Shown piece by piece: positions 19,167 through 28,829 of a stretch of 64,000 nt of DNA (positions are counted from its first letter, which is position 1; every line of letters starts with the position of its first letter). A model generated the notes under the pieces. It saw only the letters and a list, made by a program, of their open reading frames with translations. It did not search any database and was not told the origin of the DNA. This stretch comes from Dyadobacter sandarakinus (GTDB lineage: Bacteria; Bacteroidota; Bacteroidia; Cytophagales; Spirosomataceae): NCBI RefSeq assembly GCF_016894445.1, contig NZ_CP056775.1, positions 1,924,001-1,988,000 on the forward strand, given 5' to 3'. The position numbers and the translations under genes are program-made.

Positions 19167-20027
19167 ATGGAACAAACGGATCTAAACGAAGCCCTGTTTT
19201 TGGCGGAAGCACCGCTCGAAGACGTGATTAATAGCTTCTATCACATGTCGGTTACCTCCGATGGAGATGCTGTCACTCAACATGTTTGTCCCAATCTGGA
19301 AATGATGCTGGTATTTAATTTTGGAGTACCTGCACGCATTTCCTTTCACAATCATCCGCTGGAAACCCAGGTGATCAGCCGTACCGCTGTCATCGGGCCG
19401 CTCCGCCAGATGCTGAACTATGAGCTGCGGCCCGGAGCAGACGCCATCGTTGTTAACTTCAAGTTTAATGGTTTTCAGCGCCTGTTTGGTATGCCGTTAA
19501 CCGGACTGACCGGCGAGCGCCTCACAGGTTCGGAGATTTTAACAGATGATGTTCGTTTTAATCTGCTTTGGGAAGAATTGGCAGCCCAGCCCAAAACGGA
19601 GCAAAGAGTACATTTACTTAAACAGTCTGCCGTAGCCCTTTTAAAAGAAAATGATCAGGTGATACAGACGGTGATCAGTAACCTTGCCCAGTTTTTCGAC
19701 CCTTGTGTGGACCCCATTAAGGCCATCGCGGCTGATACCCGTCTTTCGGAAAGAAGTATCCAGCTGAAATTTCAAAAGCATACCGGCTATTCTGTGAAAG
19801 AGCTGCTCCGCTTTTTGCGCTTTAAAGAAGTGATTGCCTATATCCTCGCCCGGAGCAATCAGAAGATCGCTATTTTTGATCTGATCGAAAAGCACGATTA
19901 CCATGACCAGAGCCACCTGATTAAAGACTTCCAATATTTCCTGGGCATTGCGCCTCAGCAGTTTATCAAAAACTTAAATAATGGAAGTTTCTGCGTGGTT
20001 GCCGACACTTATCCGGACCAGCTTTAA
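19167..20027 (+). CDS. AraC family transcriptional regulator
   Basis: About 286 residues. The N-terminal 160 residues form a sensing domain with no close match that I recognise. The C-terminal 100 residues hold the two AraC helix-turn-helix units (DTRLSERSIQLKFQKHTGYS; a degenerate second unit EKHDYHDQSHLIKDFQYFLGI). The ATG at 19167 is chosen; an upstream TTG at 19146 would add seven residues. The MDR oxidoreductase gene begins 84 bp downstream in the same direction and is the likely target (inference). Confidence 0.88.
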   Translation: MEQTDLNEALFLAEAPLEDVINSFYHMSVTSDGDAVTQHVCPNLEMMLVFNFGVPARISFHNHPLETQVISRTAVIGPLRQMLNYELRPGADAIVVNFKFNGFQRLFGMPLTGLTGERLTGSEILTDDVRFNLLWEELAAQPKTEQRVHLLKQSAVALLKENDQVIQTVISNLAQFFDPCVDPIKAIAADTRLSERSIQLKFQKHTGYSVKELLRFLRFKEVIAYILARSNQKIAIFDLIEKHDYHDQSHLIKDFQYFLGIAPQQFIKNLNNGSFCVVADTYPDQL

Positions 20028-20074
20028 CTTACCTGCATTTCGTTTTCTTACAATTTTCCAAGGTTCCGTGCCTA

Positions 20075-20082
20075 TACATTTG
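20075..20082 (+). promoter_or_regulatory. Promoter -7 box of the MDR oxidoreductase gene
   Basis: TACATTTG matches TAnnTTTG and lies 30 nt before the ATG at 20112. The matching -33 box is weak. Confidence 0.4.
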
Positions 20083-20111
20083 TACTGTTCGATCAAATCA
20101 CAGCAGCAAAT

Positions 20112-21212
20112 ATGGAATCCTTAACAAAAAATGGAAACAGTATGGAGGTTAATACCGGTAATCTCCAAAACATTACAAATTCAGAGCAAACCAGCTTTAA
20201 CACGACCGAAGTAATCATGCCGGGTATCGTTGAGCCGGAGGGTTTCCTGGTTAAAACCCGTGTGCTTAATGCCCCTGCTGCCGGTCAGGTAAGTGTAAAA
20301 GTGGAAGCCAGCGGCATCAGTTTTGCCGAGCAGTCCATGCGTCGCGGCAGGTATTATGAGCAGCCCAAATTCCCTTTCGTTCCGGGTTATGACCTGGTTG
20401 GCACAGTAGCCGCAACTGGCCCCGGCGTTGATCCCGCTTTACTGGGCAAACGCGTTGTGGCCCTGACAAAAACCGGCGGCTGGGCAAGTTACACGCTGCT
20501 TTCCGCCATCGACCTGTTGCCTATACCAGAAGATATTGATCCGCTCGAAGCTGAAACATTAATTGTGAACGGCATTACGGCCTGGCAAATGTTGCATAAC
20601 AAAGCCCGGATCCAGCGCGGACAGACGATCCTCGTTCACGGTGCCAATGGTGGCGTCGGAACAATTCTCACACAACTGGCCCTTCATGCTGGCGTCCGGG
20701 TAATTGGAACTGCCTCACCCCGTCACCATGAAGCGTTGCGGGCACAAGGTGTGGAACCCATAGACTATAATGATACGGATTTGGCTGGGAGCGTACTAAA
20801 ACTTGCACCCGGCGGTGTCGATGCCGTGTTTGACCATCTGGGCGGCGCAAGCTTTGCCAGATCTTTTGGCCTGCTTGCCAAAGGCGGCGTGCTGGTTTGC
20901 TATGCCATTGCCTCGGAATTAAAGGAAACCGGCAATGTCCTGATGCCGTTTGTAAAAGTGCTGGTACAATTAGCGTGGTGGAACATGCTGCCTAATGGTC
21001 GCAAAGCTTATTTCTACAATATCTGGGACGGAAAAGGCACCGAAAAATTTCAAGGGCAGCTTAGAGACAGTTTTGCAGCGCTCACGACATTGCTGGCCAG
21101 CGGAGTACTCAAACCGCAAATTGCCGCCCGGTTTCCCTTGACCCAAATCACAGCCGCCATGAAATTAGCCGAATCGCGGACGGCTTACGGCAAGGTTGTG
21201 CTTGTACCTTGA
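20112..21212 (+). CDS. MDR family zinc-independent quinone oxidoreductase-like protein
   Basis: 366 residues of the medium-chain dehydrogenase/reductase superfamily. A GroES-like domain (VSVKVEASGISFAEQSMRRGRY, PFVPGYDLVGTV) is followed by a Rossmann domain with the NADPH loop HGANGGVGTILTQLALHAG. The structural-zinc cysteines are absent, as in quinone oxidoreductases and VAT-1-like proteins. Its first 35 residues are extra and poorly conserved, so ATGs at 20151 or 20217 are possible starts. It follows an AraC regulator with its own promoter box. Confidence 0.88.
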   Translation: MESLTKNGNSMEVNTGNLQNITNSEQTSFNTTEVIMPGIVEPEGFLVKTRVLNAPAAGQVSVKVEASGISFAEQSMRRGRYYEQPKFPFVPGYDLVGTVAATGPGVDPALLGKRVVALTKTGGWASYTLLSAIDLLPIPEDIDPLEAETLIVNGITAWQMLHNKARIQRGQTILVHGANGGVGTILTQLALHAGVRVIGTASPRHHEALRAQGVEPIDYNDTDLAGSVLKLAPGGVDAVFDHLGGASFARSFGLLAKGGVLVCYAIASELKETGNVLMPFVKVLVQLAWWNMLPNGRKAYFYNIWDGKGTEKFQGQLRDSFAALTTLLASGVLKPQIAARFPLTQITAAMKLAESRTAYGKVVLVP

Positions 21213-21328
21213 ATTGAGGAACCACATTGTTTAGATGGGGAGAATAAAATCTATCGGAAGCGTACGCCCATGGCTGTTCATACTTGTGCTTCCAGCCGTA
21301 AAAGTTTATTGTACCCAGCTAAAAACAC

Positions 21329-22234
21329 TCACTTCTTCTGAATCATCCCAATATCCGTTAACCACCCAACAAAACTGTCAGGCCAGTATTTCAGGGTTTC
21401 TCCTTTTGTAAAATCCATGGCGAATCCGTGAGCACCTTTGTTGTAAATATGCATTTCAGCCGGGATTCCTGCTTTCAGCAAGGATGAATAAAAGTCAACA
21501 CTTTTGGCGGCCGTGGTCAACTTATCATCGTGGGCATTGATGATAAAAATGGGTGGACAACTTTCCTTTGTAACCGAATAATTTTTAAGAAATGCAGCAT
21601 AAAAAAGACCAGCAAAATTGGGTTTCCAGCTAACCTGGCCGGTGCTCTTACTGCCTTCGTCTGCTGTGGCGAGTTCTACCGCCAATGTTCCACCAGCCGA
21701 AAAACCTGCTATGCCAATTTTGTTGGGATCGATTTTAAGTTTGGATGCATCTTTTCGCAAAGTAATGATGGCCTGCCTGGCGTCATCGAATGCAGCTTCA
21801 AGATAGGTATCTCTGGATATTACAAAGTTTTTGGTGCTGTCCCTGGTATTCAGACGATATTTTAAAACCAAGGATGCCACGCCCCGCTCTTTCAGCCAAA
21901 GCGCCAGGTCTGTGCCTTCCCGATCGAACCAGTTATCTACAAAACCGCCGCCGGGACAGATCACTACGGCGACCCCGGTCTCCTTTCCGGGCGGCGGCAG
22001 ATGAAGCACATATGTCGGATTGGATACCTTGCGAAAGACGCGGTTCTTTTTGGAAAGTGACTGCGGATTTACATCGAAATCCACCACCTCCTCGCCCGTA
22101 TATTTCACGGGATTATCTTTGATGCCCGACGGCCAGAGTGGCTTTTCTTCGGATGTCTGTGCATCAACGGTCACTCGCAGGGTAAGCGAAAGGGCGAGTG
22201 TTAAAAGTGTTATTGATATGTTTTTCAGGTTCAT
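21329..22234 (-). CDS. Secreted alpha/beta hydrolase (acetyl-xylan esterase-like)
   Basis: 301 residues with a signal peptide (LLTLALSLTLRVTVDAQ). The oxyanion segment CPGGGFVDNWFDREG, the nucleophile elbow GIAGFSAGG (Ser near 172), an acidic residue in INAHDDKLT and the catalytic His in NKGAHGFAM are all present. This fits the BD-FAE/Axe esterase group acting on acetylated sugars in the periplasm. It lies 43 bp downstream of the alpha-galactosidase gene and is the last gene of a three-gene minus-strand operon, so deacetylation of the same polysaccharide is likely. Confidence 0.88.
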   Translation of the reverse strand: MNLKNISITLLTLALSLTLRVTVDAQTSEEKPLWPSGIKDNPVKYTGEEVVDFDVNPQSLSKKNRVFRKVSNPTYVLHLPPPGKETGVAVVICPGGGFVDNWFDREGTDLALWLKERGVASLVLKYRLNTRDSTKNFVISRDTYLEAAFDDARQAIITLRKDASKLKIDPNKIGIAGFSAGGTLAVELATADEGSKSTGQVSWKPNFAGLFYAAFLKNYSVTKESCPPIFIINAHDDKLTTAAKSVDFYSSLLKAGIPAEMHIYNKGAHGFAMDFTKGETLKYWPDSFVGWLTDIGMIQKK

Positions 22235-22277
22235 AGCGCAAGATTTATCATCAACAACTCTTCAAAAAATTAGCACC

Positions 22278-24476
22278 CTACATTGCCTCAATTTCAATCA
22301 CCACGCTTGCTCTCCCCGCATTCACAACCGGATTAAACCCAGCAGTCATCAGATATTCCCCGGAATAAACCTGATCTTCCTGGATAGCCGATTTCGTTCC
22401 GGGATACAGATTCAATTCTTTTACTTTATAGTTTTTTGCTGCATCCAATCCTTCCAATCTGATCGGCGTGTCGGAGCCGTCTCCATTTCTGTTTCCAACC
22501 AGGTAAGAAAATAGAATCGCTTTGGATTTGTTTTTTGCAGCAAACATCAGCGCGGCGTAATCATTTTTCTTGGGGTCAACCAATCGGAAAAGATCGCCCT
22601 GGAAAATGATATCTTTTATAGCATTGTAATTCACAACAGCTTGCTGGCTGAATTGCAAATCCTTTTCATTCAGATGACTGACCACAATGTCATAACCCAA
22701 CCGACCCATCATGGCCACATCGGTACGGAATTTTAAGGGTTGTTTGCCCCAATCCGTCACGTGCGCACTCATGGTAATAGCGGGAAAGAAATACGAATAT
22801 TCCCATTGCATAAAGACCCTTTCCAAAGGATCGGTATTATCGCTCGGCCAGAATTCTGTAAAATATTTCAGCGCTTCGTAATCAGCGCGACCGCCTCCGC
22901 CGGAGCAAAGCATCATCGGGACTTTGGGATATTTAGCACGCAATTTTTCCAGAACTTTATATAACCCTTTTACATAATCCACATAAAGCTTGCCCTGACT
23001 TTGCTTGCTTTTTTCAAGGTAGGCGGAATACGCATTAAACATGGTCGCATTGCAATCCCATTTAATATAGGCGATCACCGGATTTTCGGTAAAAAGTTGA
23101 TCCAGAATGCCATAAACAAAATCCTGTACTTCGGGATTGGACAAATCCAGCGGGAGCTGATTTCGCATATAATGTTCCGGGCGCTGCGGCTGTTTGATCA
23201 CCCAATCCGGATGTTTTTCATACAATTCACTTTTTGGATTGACCATTTCAGGTTCCACCCAAATCCCGAATTTGATTCCCGTTTTTTGTGCTTCCTTGAC
23301 CAGATAACCAATTCCATTGGGCAACTTCTTGACATTTTCCTGCCAATCTCCCAAACCGGCCCCGTCACCATTTCTTGGATATTTATTGGCAAACCAGCCA
23401 TCGTCCAGCAAAAACAGGTCAACGCCCAGCTTCTTCCCATCTTTGAAAAGCTCAGAAAGTTTGTCCTGGTTAAAATCAAAGTAAGTGGCTTCCCAGTTGT
23501 TCAAAAGCGTCATTCGGGTGCCTTCGCCATCCAGCACGCGATATTTTCTGGCCCAGTTATGCAGGTTACGGCTGGCTTCTCCTTTCCCATTTTCTGAGAA
23601 TGTATAAATAAAAGAAGGCGTTTTGAATTCCTGTTTTGAAGTCAGCGGATATTCTGATGCATAGGGATTGATTCCGGCGATCAACCGCAAATTATGGTAA
23701 GAATCAACCTCGAATTCCATCTTGAAATTGCCAGTCCAGGCCAATGTTCCTAATAAAACTTTTCCTTCGGTTTCCGTGGCAGGTTTATCAAATGAAAGGG
23801 AGAAACTAGGCGACTGATAAAGGTTGGCGCGTGTTCCAAGTTTGGAATCCAACACCCGGATTCCGGCTGTCAATTGTTCCTCTTCCGGGTTCATTTCTTT
23901 GGCCCAGGTTCCATTGTAATGCGTGAGATAATAATCTTTGGCAATGAAATAGAGATTCGCGGAAGCGTACTTTTGAAGCGTAATGGATTTCTTTTCTTCG
24001 CTTTTAATGACACTCCATTGCTCCACCACATTTTCCTGGAAATAGATTTTGTAAAAAAGCGTCACTTCCACCGCATACACCGGGTCTTTCAATACAATGC
24101 TCGTCAGGCTTACATTGTCATTTTCCTTTTTCGTATTGTGGCTTGCATAAATCAAATCCAATGATTTGTTTCCATCGCCATGCGTCAGTTGCAGCGCGGG
24201 TTCGGACACATTCCAGGTTCCCGCAGGCGTATAACCCGAATTGTAAATGCCCGCATTTCCGTCGCGTTGACGGCTCTGCGATGGAATGAGTTTGTACTCC
24301 GCTGGCTGACTTAATTTTTTTCCAAAATAGGTGATGCCCAAATGGTTTTCCCGATCTGTTTGCAGCACCAGAACATTTTGTCTGGTTTCTATCGGAATGA
24401 TGATTGGCGCTTGCTGGGCAAAGGAACTGGTTCCTAAAATTCCAAGAAAAACACTGGTAAAAATATGCTTATACAC
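22278..24476 (-). CDS. Secreted alpha-galactosidase, GH36
   Basis: 732 residues with a signal peptide (start GTG at 24476; LGILGTSSFAQ). The N-terminal beta-supersandwich is followed by a TIM barrel with FLLDDGWFA, GIWVEPEMV, the nucleophile in YIKWDCN (Asp near 474), CSGGGGRAD, and the acid/base WPSDNTDPLERV (Asp near 545). A C-terminal beta domain ends the protein. It removes alpha-1,6-galactose from melibiose, raffinose or galactomannan in the periplasm. It lies 27 bp after the dehydrogenase/cytochrome gene. Confidence 0.95.
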   Translation of the reverse strand: MYKHIFTSVFLGILGTSSFAQQAPIIIPIETRQNVLVLQTDRENHLGITYFGKKLSQPAEYKLIPSQSRQRDGNAGIYNSGYTPAGTWNVSEPALQLTHGDGNKSLDLIYASHNTKKENDNVSLTSIVLKDPVYAVEVTLFYKIYFQENVVEQWSVIKSEEKKSITLQKYASANLYFIAKDYYLTHYNGTWAKEMNPEEEQLTAGIRVLDSKLGTRANLYQSPSFSLSFDKPATETEGKVLLGTLAWTGNFKMEFEVDSYHNLRLIAGINPYASEYPLTSKQEFKTPSFIYTFSENGKGEASRNLHNWARKYRVLDGEGTRMTLLNNWEATYFDFNQDKLSELFKDGKKLGVDLFLLDDGWFANKYPRNGDGAGLGDWQENVKKLPNGIGYLVKEAQKTGIKFGIWVEPEMVNPKSELYEKHPDWVIKQPQRPEHYMRNQLPLDLSNPEVQDFVYGILDQLFTENPVIAYIKWDCNATMFNAYSAYLEKSKQSQGKLYVDYVKGLYKVLEKLRAKYPKVPMMLCSGGGGRADYEALKYFTEFWPSDNTDPLERVFMQWEYSYFFPAITMSAHVTDWGKQPLKFRTDVAMMGRLGYDIVVSHLNEKDLQFSQQAVVNYNAIKDIIFQGDLFRLVDPKKNDYAALMFAAKNKSKAILFSYLVGNRNGDGSDTPIRLEGLDAAKNYKVKELNLYPGTKSAIQEDQVYSGEYLMTAGFNPVVNAGRASVVIEIEAM

Positions 24477-24503
24477 AACCTTAAAAATTTGATTTGAAAT
24501 GAA

Positions 24504-27206
24504 TTACTCCCCTGCCGCGAACCAGATAGCCTTGATTCTGATCGGAGCTCCGGTAAAGGTAAAATAAACATCTTTTACACCAGATGCTGCGCCAGCGGCG
24601 ATGTCAAAAATCATTGTATCACTGTATTCACCCGAAAACTTACCTAACAGCATTCCATCTGCGCTCCCTGCATGCGCCTCGATCGTTCCCGCAGGAGGCG
24701 TCGGTGCATTCCGGCCGGAAGCACGGACCACTTCAATTTGCCTGATACCCGTCAGATCCAATGCTTTGAGCCTGAAAGACGCGCCGGAATTCCTGACAAA
24801 TGCTATTGTACTATCATTGTTGAAACTGATGTCTTTCACCTGGTCAGCCAATGTGACCGGCACAATGGGATTCCGGAGAATCACAGTTACTTCCGAGGAT
24901 TGCGAGGCCGCCATTTTTGTACCACGGTCCGCATATGCAGCGCGGAATATGAAACTGCCTTCCGTATCACTTTTGGGAACAGCCGTAGTATAGGTGCCTT
25001 TTACAGGTAAAGTTTTGGCCGGTTTCGGCGCATCCGACAAGCTCATAATGTAGCGGACAATCCCTTTTACGTCGCTTTCAGCCATGGTAGGGTGTGCGGG
25101 CATAAATGCATCGCCCCACACGCCCGAACCACCATTTAGTATTTTTTTGGACAAGCTTGCTACTGCATTTGGATCACCCTTGTATTTCGCGGAAACTGCC
25201 GTAAATGAAGGTCCCAGTACCTTTTCATTAATGGCATGACAAGCCTTGCAATCGCCATTATTAATCAGCGAAATCGCAGTTGCGTATTGCGCAGAAGCAT
25301 CTACGCTCATTTGCTTTTGCGCAATCCTCGTCAGATTAAAGCCCTCTGACAAATAGTTGGTACTAACAGAAACCTGCGAAGGCAATATTTTCTTGTTTGC
25401 CAGACTTCCATCTTCCTTATCATTTACAAGCACTTCATACTGGATGCTTTTTCCAGGAAAATAGAAAGTGGAGTTTCCTTTTGTTATCTTAAAATCTACC
25501 ACCGGAGGTTCATTACCAGCCCTGATTTCAACCGATTTGGAATTCTTCTCCCCGGCTTTATCCGTGACAGTCAGGGTTGCTTGATATGTGCCCGGCGTAG
25601 TAAAAGTGATGGACGGATCAGCCTCTTTCAATGTTTTGAAAACCGCATTGTTTTTTCTCACCACCCATTCATATTGCAGCGCGTCGTCTTCGTCAAAGTC
25701 TTTCGTGCCCTCCGAAGACAGCGTAACCTGCATGGGAAGTGCGCCTGCCGTTTTGCTGGCTGATGCTTCTACCAATGGTTTCCTGTTTCCGCTGTTGTAT
25801 TCAATCCGGATCAGTTCGGCCTCCGGGTTATCTTTAAAATATCCGTTTCCATATTCGAGCACATACAGGTCACCGTCAGGCCCGAACTTCATGTCGATCG
25901 GCCCTTTTAATTTCAGATCAGGCAGAAAGCGCTCCATGGATTTGTATTCGCCGTTTGCATCCATTTCCACCACATTGATCCAGCCGCGTACCCAGTCGGT
26001 GATAAACCATTTTCCTTCGTAATATTCCGGGAATAGTCGCGACGCATTTTTGAAATCATCTTTTCTGAAAACCGGCCCGCCTACCGCACTATTTCCGCCA
26101 CTTTCCATCAGCGGAAATTCCTGACTTTGCGCTTTGGAATACCAGATAAATGCCGGCTGTGCAGCAGGAAGCTCTTTTAAGCCGGAGCTGTTGGGAGAAT
26201 TGTTGACCGGATGTGCAGGATCAAAGGGCGCCCCGGAAATTTTGGTGGCGAAGTCATATTTCACGTAAGCCTTGTTATTGGCTACGAAATACGGCCATCC
26301 GTAAAATCCCGGCCCTTTGGCGCGGTTGAATTCATCGTATGATTGCGGGCCGCGTTTTTCGATGTCGTCGCGGGACCCGTCCGGGCCGACTTCTCCCCAG
26401 TAAAGCCACCCCGTCTTCGAATCGATTGTGGGCCGCCACGGGTTTCTGTTGCCCATGGTATAAATTTCGGGTTTAGTCTGCGACGTTCCCGGAGGAAAAA
26501 GATTGCCTTTTGGAATGGTGTAGCTACCGTCCGGTTCGGGATGGATACGCAGGATTTTCCCTCTTAAATCATTCGTATTTGGGGACGATTTTTGCGAATC
26601 CCGGGGTGATTCTCCGGGTCTTTCGTCCAGGGGTGCGAAACCGTCCGAAGCACGGGAAAATGTATTATCACCCGTAGTCAGATACAGGTTCTTGTCTTTG
26701 TCAAAAAGCATCCCTCCGCCCACGTGGCAGCATTCCTCACGCTGCACCGGTACTTCCAGCATCACCTTTCTAGAACTTTCCGATAATTCCTTACCATGCC
26801 ATTCATAGCGCACCAGCACGTTTTTGGCCTCGTCGCCAGCCAATGAATAGTAAATGTAAATCCAATGGTTTTTCTCATAATCAGGATCCAGGATCACGCC
26901 CTGCATCCCATCTTCACCCTCGGTCACTTCGCCTGCCTTGTTTACATATTTTGTGCTGACGGCAAACTCAGCCACTGTTTCCATGGCTTGCGACTTTGGG
27001 TCGAACACCTTCAACTTGCCTTTTCGCTCCGCATAGAGCACCCTTCCATCTTTCAAAACCTGAAACTGCATGGGCTCTTCAAGCCTTTGCCCCAGAACCA
27101 CTTTGGCGAACCGGTTGCTTTCGGGTTTTTTAGGTGTTTGTGCAAAGGAAGTTTCAGTATTTAAAAGCAAGCTCAGCAATGCAGCACAAAGTTGCACGGG
27201 CTTCAT
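24504..27206 (-). CDS. Soluble-dehydrogenase propeller / PKD / cytochrome c fusion
   Basis: About 900 residues. The start is taken at 27206, where a signal peptide begins (MKPVQLCAALLSLLLNTETSFAQ, trimmed start of the mature part); an upstream ATG at 27248 is possible. Order: a six-blade GSDH/sorbosone-type beta-propeller (about 30-470, with RECCHVGGGMLFDKDKNLYLT and NRNPWRPTID); a PKD domain (about 490-575); a cytochrome c domain with heme motif CKACH near 650 and Met ligand in FMPAHPTM near 700; and a C-terminal CBM6-like domain. It probably oxidises a sugar and passes electrons to its own heme. First gene of the alpha-galactosidase operon. Confidence 0.9.
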   Translation of the reverse strand: MKPVQLCAALLSLLLNTETSFAQTPKKPESNRFAKVVLGQRLEEPMQFQVLKDGRVLYAERKGKLKVFDPKSQAMETVAEFAVSTKYVNKAGEVTEGEDGMQGVILDPDYEKNHWIYIYYSLAGDEAKNVLVRYEWHGKELSESSRKVMLEVPVQREECCHVGGGMLFDKDKNLYLTTGDNTFSRASDGFAPLDERPGESPRDSQKSSPNTNDLRGKILRIHPEPDGSYTIPKGNLFPPGTSQTKPEIYTMGNRNPWRPTIDSKTGWLYWGEVGPDGSRDDIEKRGPQSYDEFNRAKGPGFYGWPYFVANNKAYVKYDFATKISGAPFDPAHPVNNSPNSSGLKELPAAQPAFIWYSKAQSQEFPLMESGGNSAVGGPVFRKDDFKNASRLFPEYYEGKWFITDWVRGWINVVEMDANGEYKSMERFLPDLKLKGPIDMKFGPDGDLYVLEYGNGYFKDNPEAELIRIEYNSGNRKPLVEASASKTAGALPMQVTLSSEGTKDFDEDDALQYEWVVRKNNAVFKTLKEADPSITFTTPGTYQATLTVTDKAGEKNSKSVEIRAGNEPPVVDFKITKGNSTFYFPGKSIQYEVLVNDKEDGSLANKKILPSQVSVSTNYLSEGFNLTRIAQKQMSVDASAQYATAISLINNGDCKACHAINEKVLGPSFTAVSAKYKGDPNAVASLSKKILNGGSGVWGDAFMPAHPTMAESDVKGIVRYIMSLSDAPKPAKTLPVKGTYTTAVPKSDTEGSFIFRAAYADRGTKMAASQSSEVTVILRNPIVPVTLADQVKDISFNNDSTIAFVRNSGASFRLKALDLTGIRQIEVVRASGRNAPTPPAGTIEAHAGSADGMLLGKFSGEYSDTMIFDIAAGAASGVKDVYFTFTGAPIRIKAIWFAAGE

Positions 27207-27298
27207 GATTGCGCTACTGTAATGAAAATTGGGTGTTTTTAATAACATAAGATGGCTTGAATGATTTGGCAATGTGTAAGCGTCAATGGCTTACTTGA

Positions 27299-27540
27299 CT
27301 ATTTGAAAATTTGATAAGCTCCATCCTCTTTACTAGCTGTCGCCACCTGATCGGAGATCCCGGGGAAATATTTAGAAACCGGATCATCCACCGGAACCAG
27401 GCCTTTCTCCACCAGCGTCATAAAAGGTATGGTCGTTACAGCTTTGGTTTGAGAAAACAGGATATAGTGATCATCCACAGCTGCGGGAACCTTGTTTTCA
27501 ACGTCTTTGTAGCCAAATGCTTTGTTATAAACCACATTCC
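27299..27540 (-). pseudogene. Serine hydrolase (class C beta-lactamase-like) remnant
   Basis: About 78 codons matching the N-terminal part of beta-lactamase-related serine hydrolases: VVYNKAFGYKD, then LFSQTKAVTTIPFMTLVEKG with the SxxK catalytic motif as SQTK, then DDPVSKYFPG. Both the signal peptide and some 300 C-terminal residues, including the YxN and HxG motifs, are missing. There is no ATG. It is a truncated remnant. Confidence 0.8.
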
Positions 27541-27668
27541 CTCATTTTCCATAATAATGAAAGGTTTAGGAGTAGCAAAGCTTACTTCTCACCAATGAAT
27601 TTAAGTGTGATAAACAGCGCTGTTTCGGATGTTATGGAAAGCGGTTCCAACTGCACTTACTTGATTAG

Positions 27669-27713
27669 AAAAATCCCGTTTGCTAACCAAAATGGTTTAC
27701 AAACGGGATTTTT
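27669..27713. terminator. Strong bidirectional terminator
   Basis: Perfect 14-bp arms AAAAATCCCGTTTG (27669-27682) and CAAACGGGATTTTT (27700-27713). The T run follows in the plus direction and equally in the minus direction. It directly follows the minus-strand fragment at 27719-27895. Confidence 0.85.
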
Positions 27714-27718
27714 GTTGG

Positions 27719-27895
27719 TTAATTGCCGAGCAAAGGTGGCTTTAAGTCTACCTTCTGAATAAGCGTTTCCCCAGACAAATCGAGTTTCTTATAGTCTTTG
27801 ATTAATAATGAAAATGGACTGCTTATGATGTTACAGGTATCTTCAATACTTTTAAAATCAAGCAGTAATCCTTTCCGGGGAAATCGTCTCAGACT
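27719..27895 (-). pseudogene. C-terminal gene fragment upstream of a terminator
   Basis: Open minus-strand frame of about 58 codons without a start, containing LLLDFKSIEDTCNIISSP and SGETLIQKVDLKPP, that stops 6 nt before a strong terminator. Composition and the terminator make it a likely 3' remnant of a deleted gene. Family not recognised. Confidence 0.4.
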
Positions 27896-27913
27896 ATTTT
27901 AGTGCTTAACCTA

Positions 27914-28750
27914 TCAATCGAAATCGGTCGACTTCGTCAATGCTTCCCATTGCTTGTAGGCTGACGAAAGAAGGTCCATTTTACTAAATGCTCGCGCATA
28001 AGCGTCGCTACCCAAAAGTAAATACAAAGGTGGCTGTGCCATTTCGGTCACTTCAATCATGGCCTTTGCAGCTTTTGCTGGATCGCCTAGCTGCGTGCCG
28101 CTCTTGGCCGCAAACTTTTCCTGCAAGGACCGTACTTCCGAATAAGCATCAATTTTGCGCTGCGACAATACCAGCGAATCCGGATTGTTGAAGTTTGTGC
28201 GAAAAGCGCCGGGGGCCACCAGCGTCACTTTGATGCCGAGGTGACGGACATCGTCGGCCAGCACTTCGGTCAGGCCGATCACTGCGTGCTTGGCGGCGCC
28301 GTAAATGGACCACCCTGCACTCGGGGCAATACCAGCGATCGAAGAAATGTTGATGATGTGACCCGATCCCTGCCTGCGCATCACAGGCAAAACGTGGCGG
28401 ATGACATTAATCGTACCGAATACATTGATGTCAAAACTATCGCGGACTTCCTTGTCCGTCAGCTCTTCCATACTCCCGCCGATGCCGTAACCGGCATTGT
28501 TGACCACCACGTCGATCCGGCCGAAATGCTGATCCGCCTGCCCGATGGCAGCCGCGACACTTTCGTCGCTGCCCAGTTCCACACTTAATGGTAAAAATGC
28601 ATCGCCCTGAAAGCCGACTGCCTCAACGAGGCTGGCTGTGTTGCGGGAAGTAGCCGCTACCTGGTGCCCTGCCTGTAATAACTGCTTCACTAATGTCAAT
28701 CCCAGGCCTTTTGAAGCGCCTGTGACAAACCATGTTTTTCTGTTTTCCAT
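27914..28750 (-). CDS. SDR family oxidoreductase
   Basis: 278 residues, classical short-chain dehydrogenase. The NADP loop TGASKGLGL is at residues 10-18, NNAGYG near 89, the catalytic Ser in INISSIAGIAP near 137, and YGAAKHAV with Tyr and Lys near 150-154. Cytoplasmic; substrate unknown. It is preceded by a promoter box and by an AraC regulator gene in the same direction 79 bp upstream, which may control it (inference). Confidence 0.93.
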   Translation of the reverse strand: MENRKTWFVTGASKGLGLTLVKQLLQAGHQVAATSRNTASLVEAVGFQGDAFLPLSVELGSDESVAAAIGQADQHFGRIDVVVNNAGYGIGGSMEELTDKEVRDSFDINVFGTINVIRHVLPVMRRQGSGHIINISSIAGIAPSAGWSIYGAAKHAVIGLTEVLADDVRHLGIKVTLVAPGAFRTNFNNPDSLVLSQRKIDAYSEVRSLQEKFAAKSGTQLGDPAKAAKAMIEVTEMAQPPLYLLLGSDAYARAFSKMDLLSSAYKQWEALTKSTDFD

Positions 28751-28769
28751 ATCCCGTATCTTGATATGG

Positions 28770-28777
28770 CAAAAGTA
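28770..28777 (-). promoter_or_regulatory. Promoter -7 box of the SDR gene
   Basis: On the minus strand TACTTTTG matches TAnnTTTG and lies 19 nt before the start codon. No clear -33 box. Confidence 0.4.
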
Positions 28778-28829
28778 GGATGCCCATCCAGCCCGGGCAT
28801 TACCAGGATCAAACGGATGCTATCGAAAT

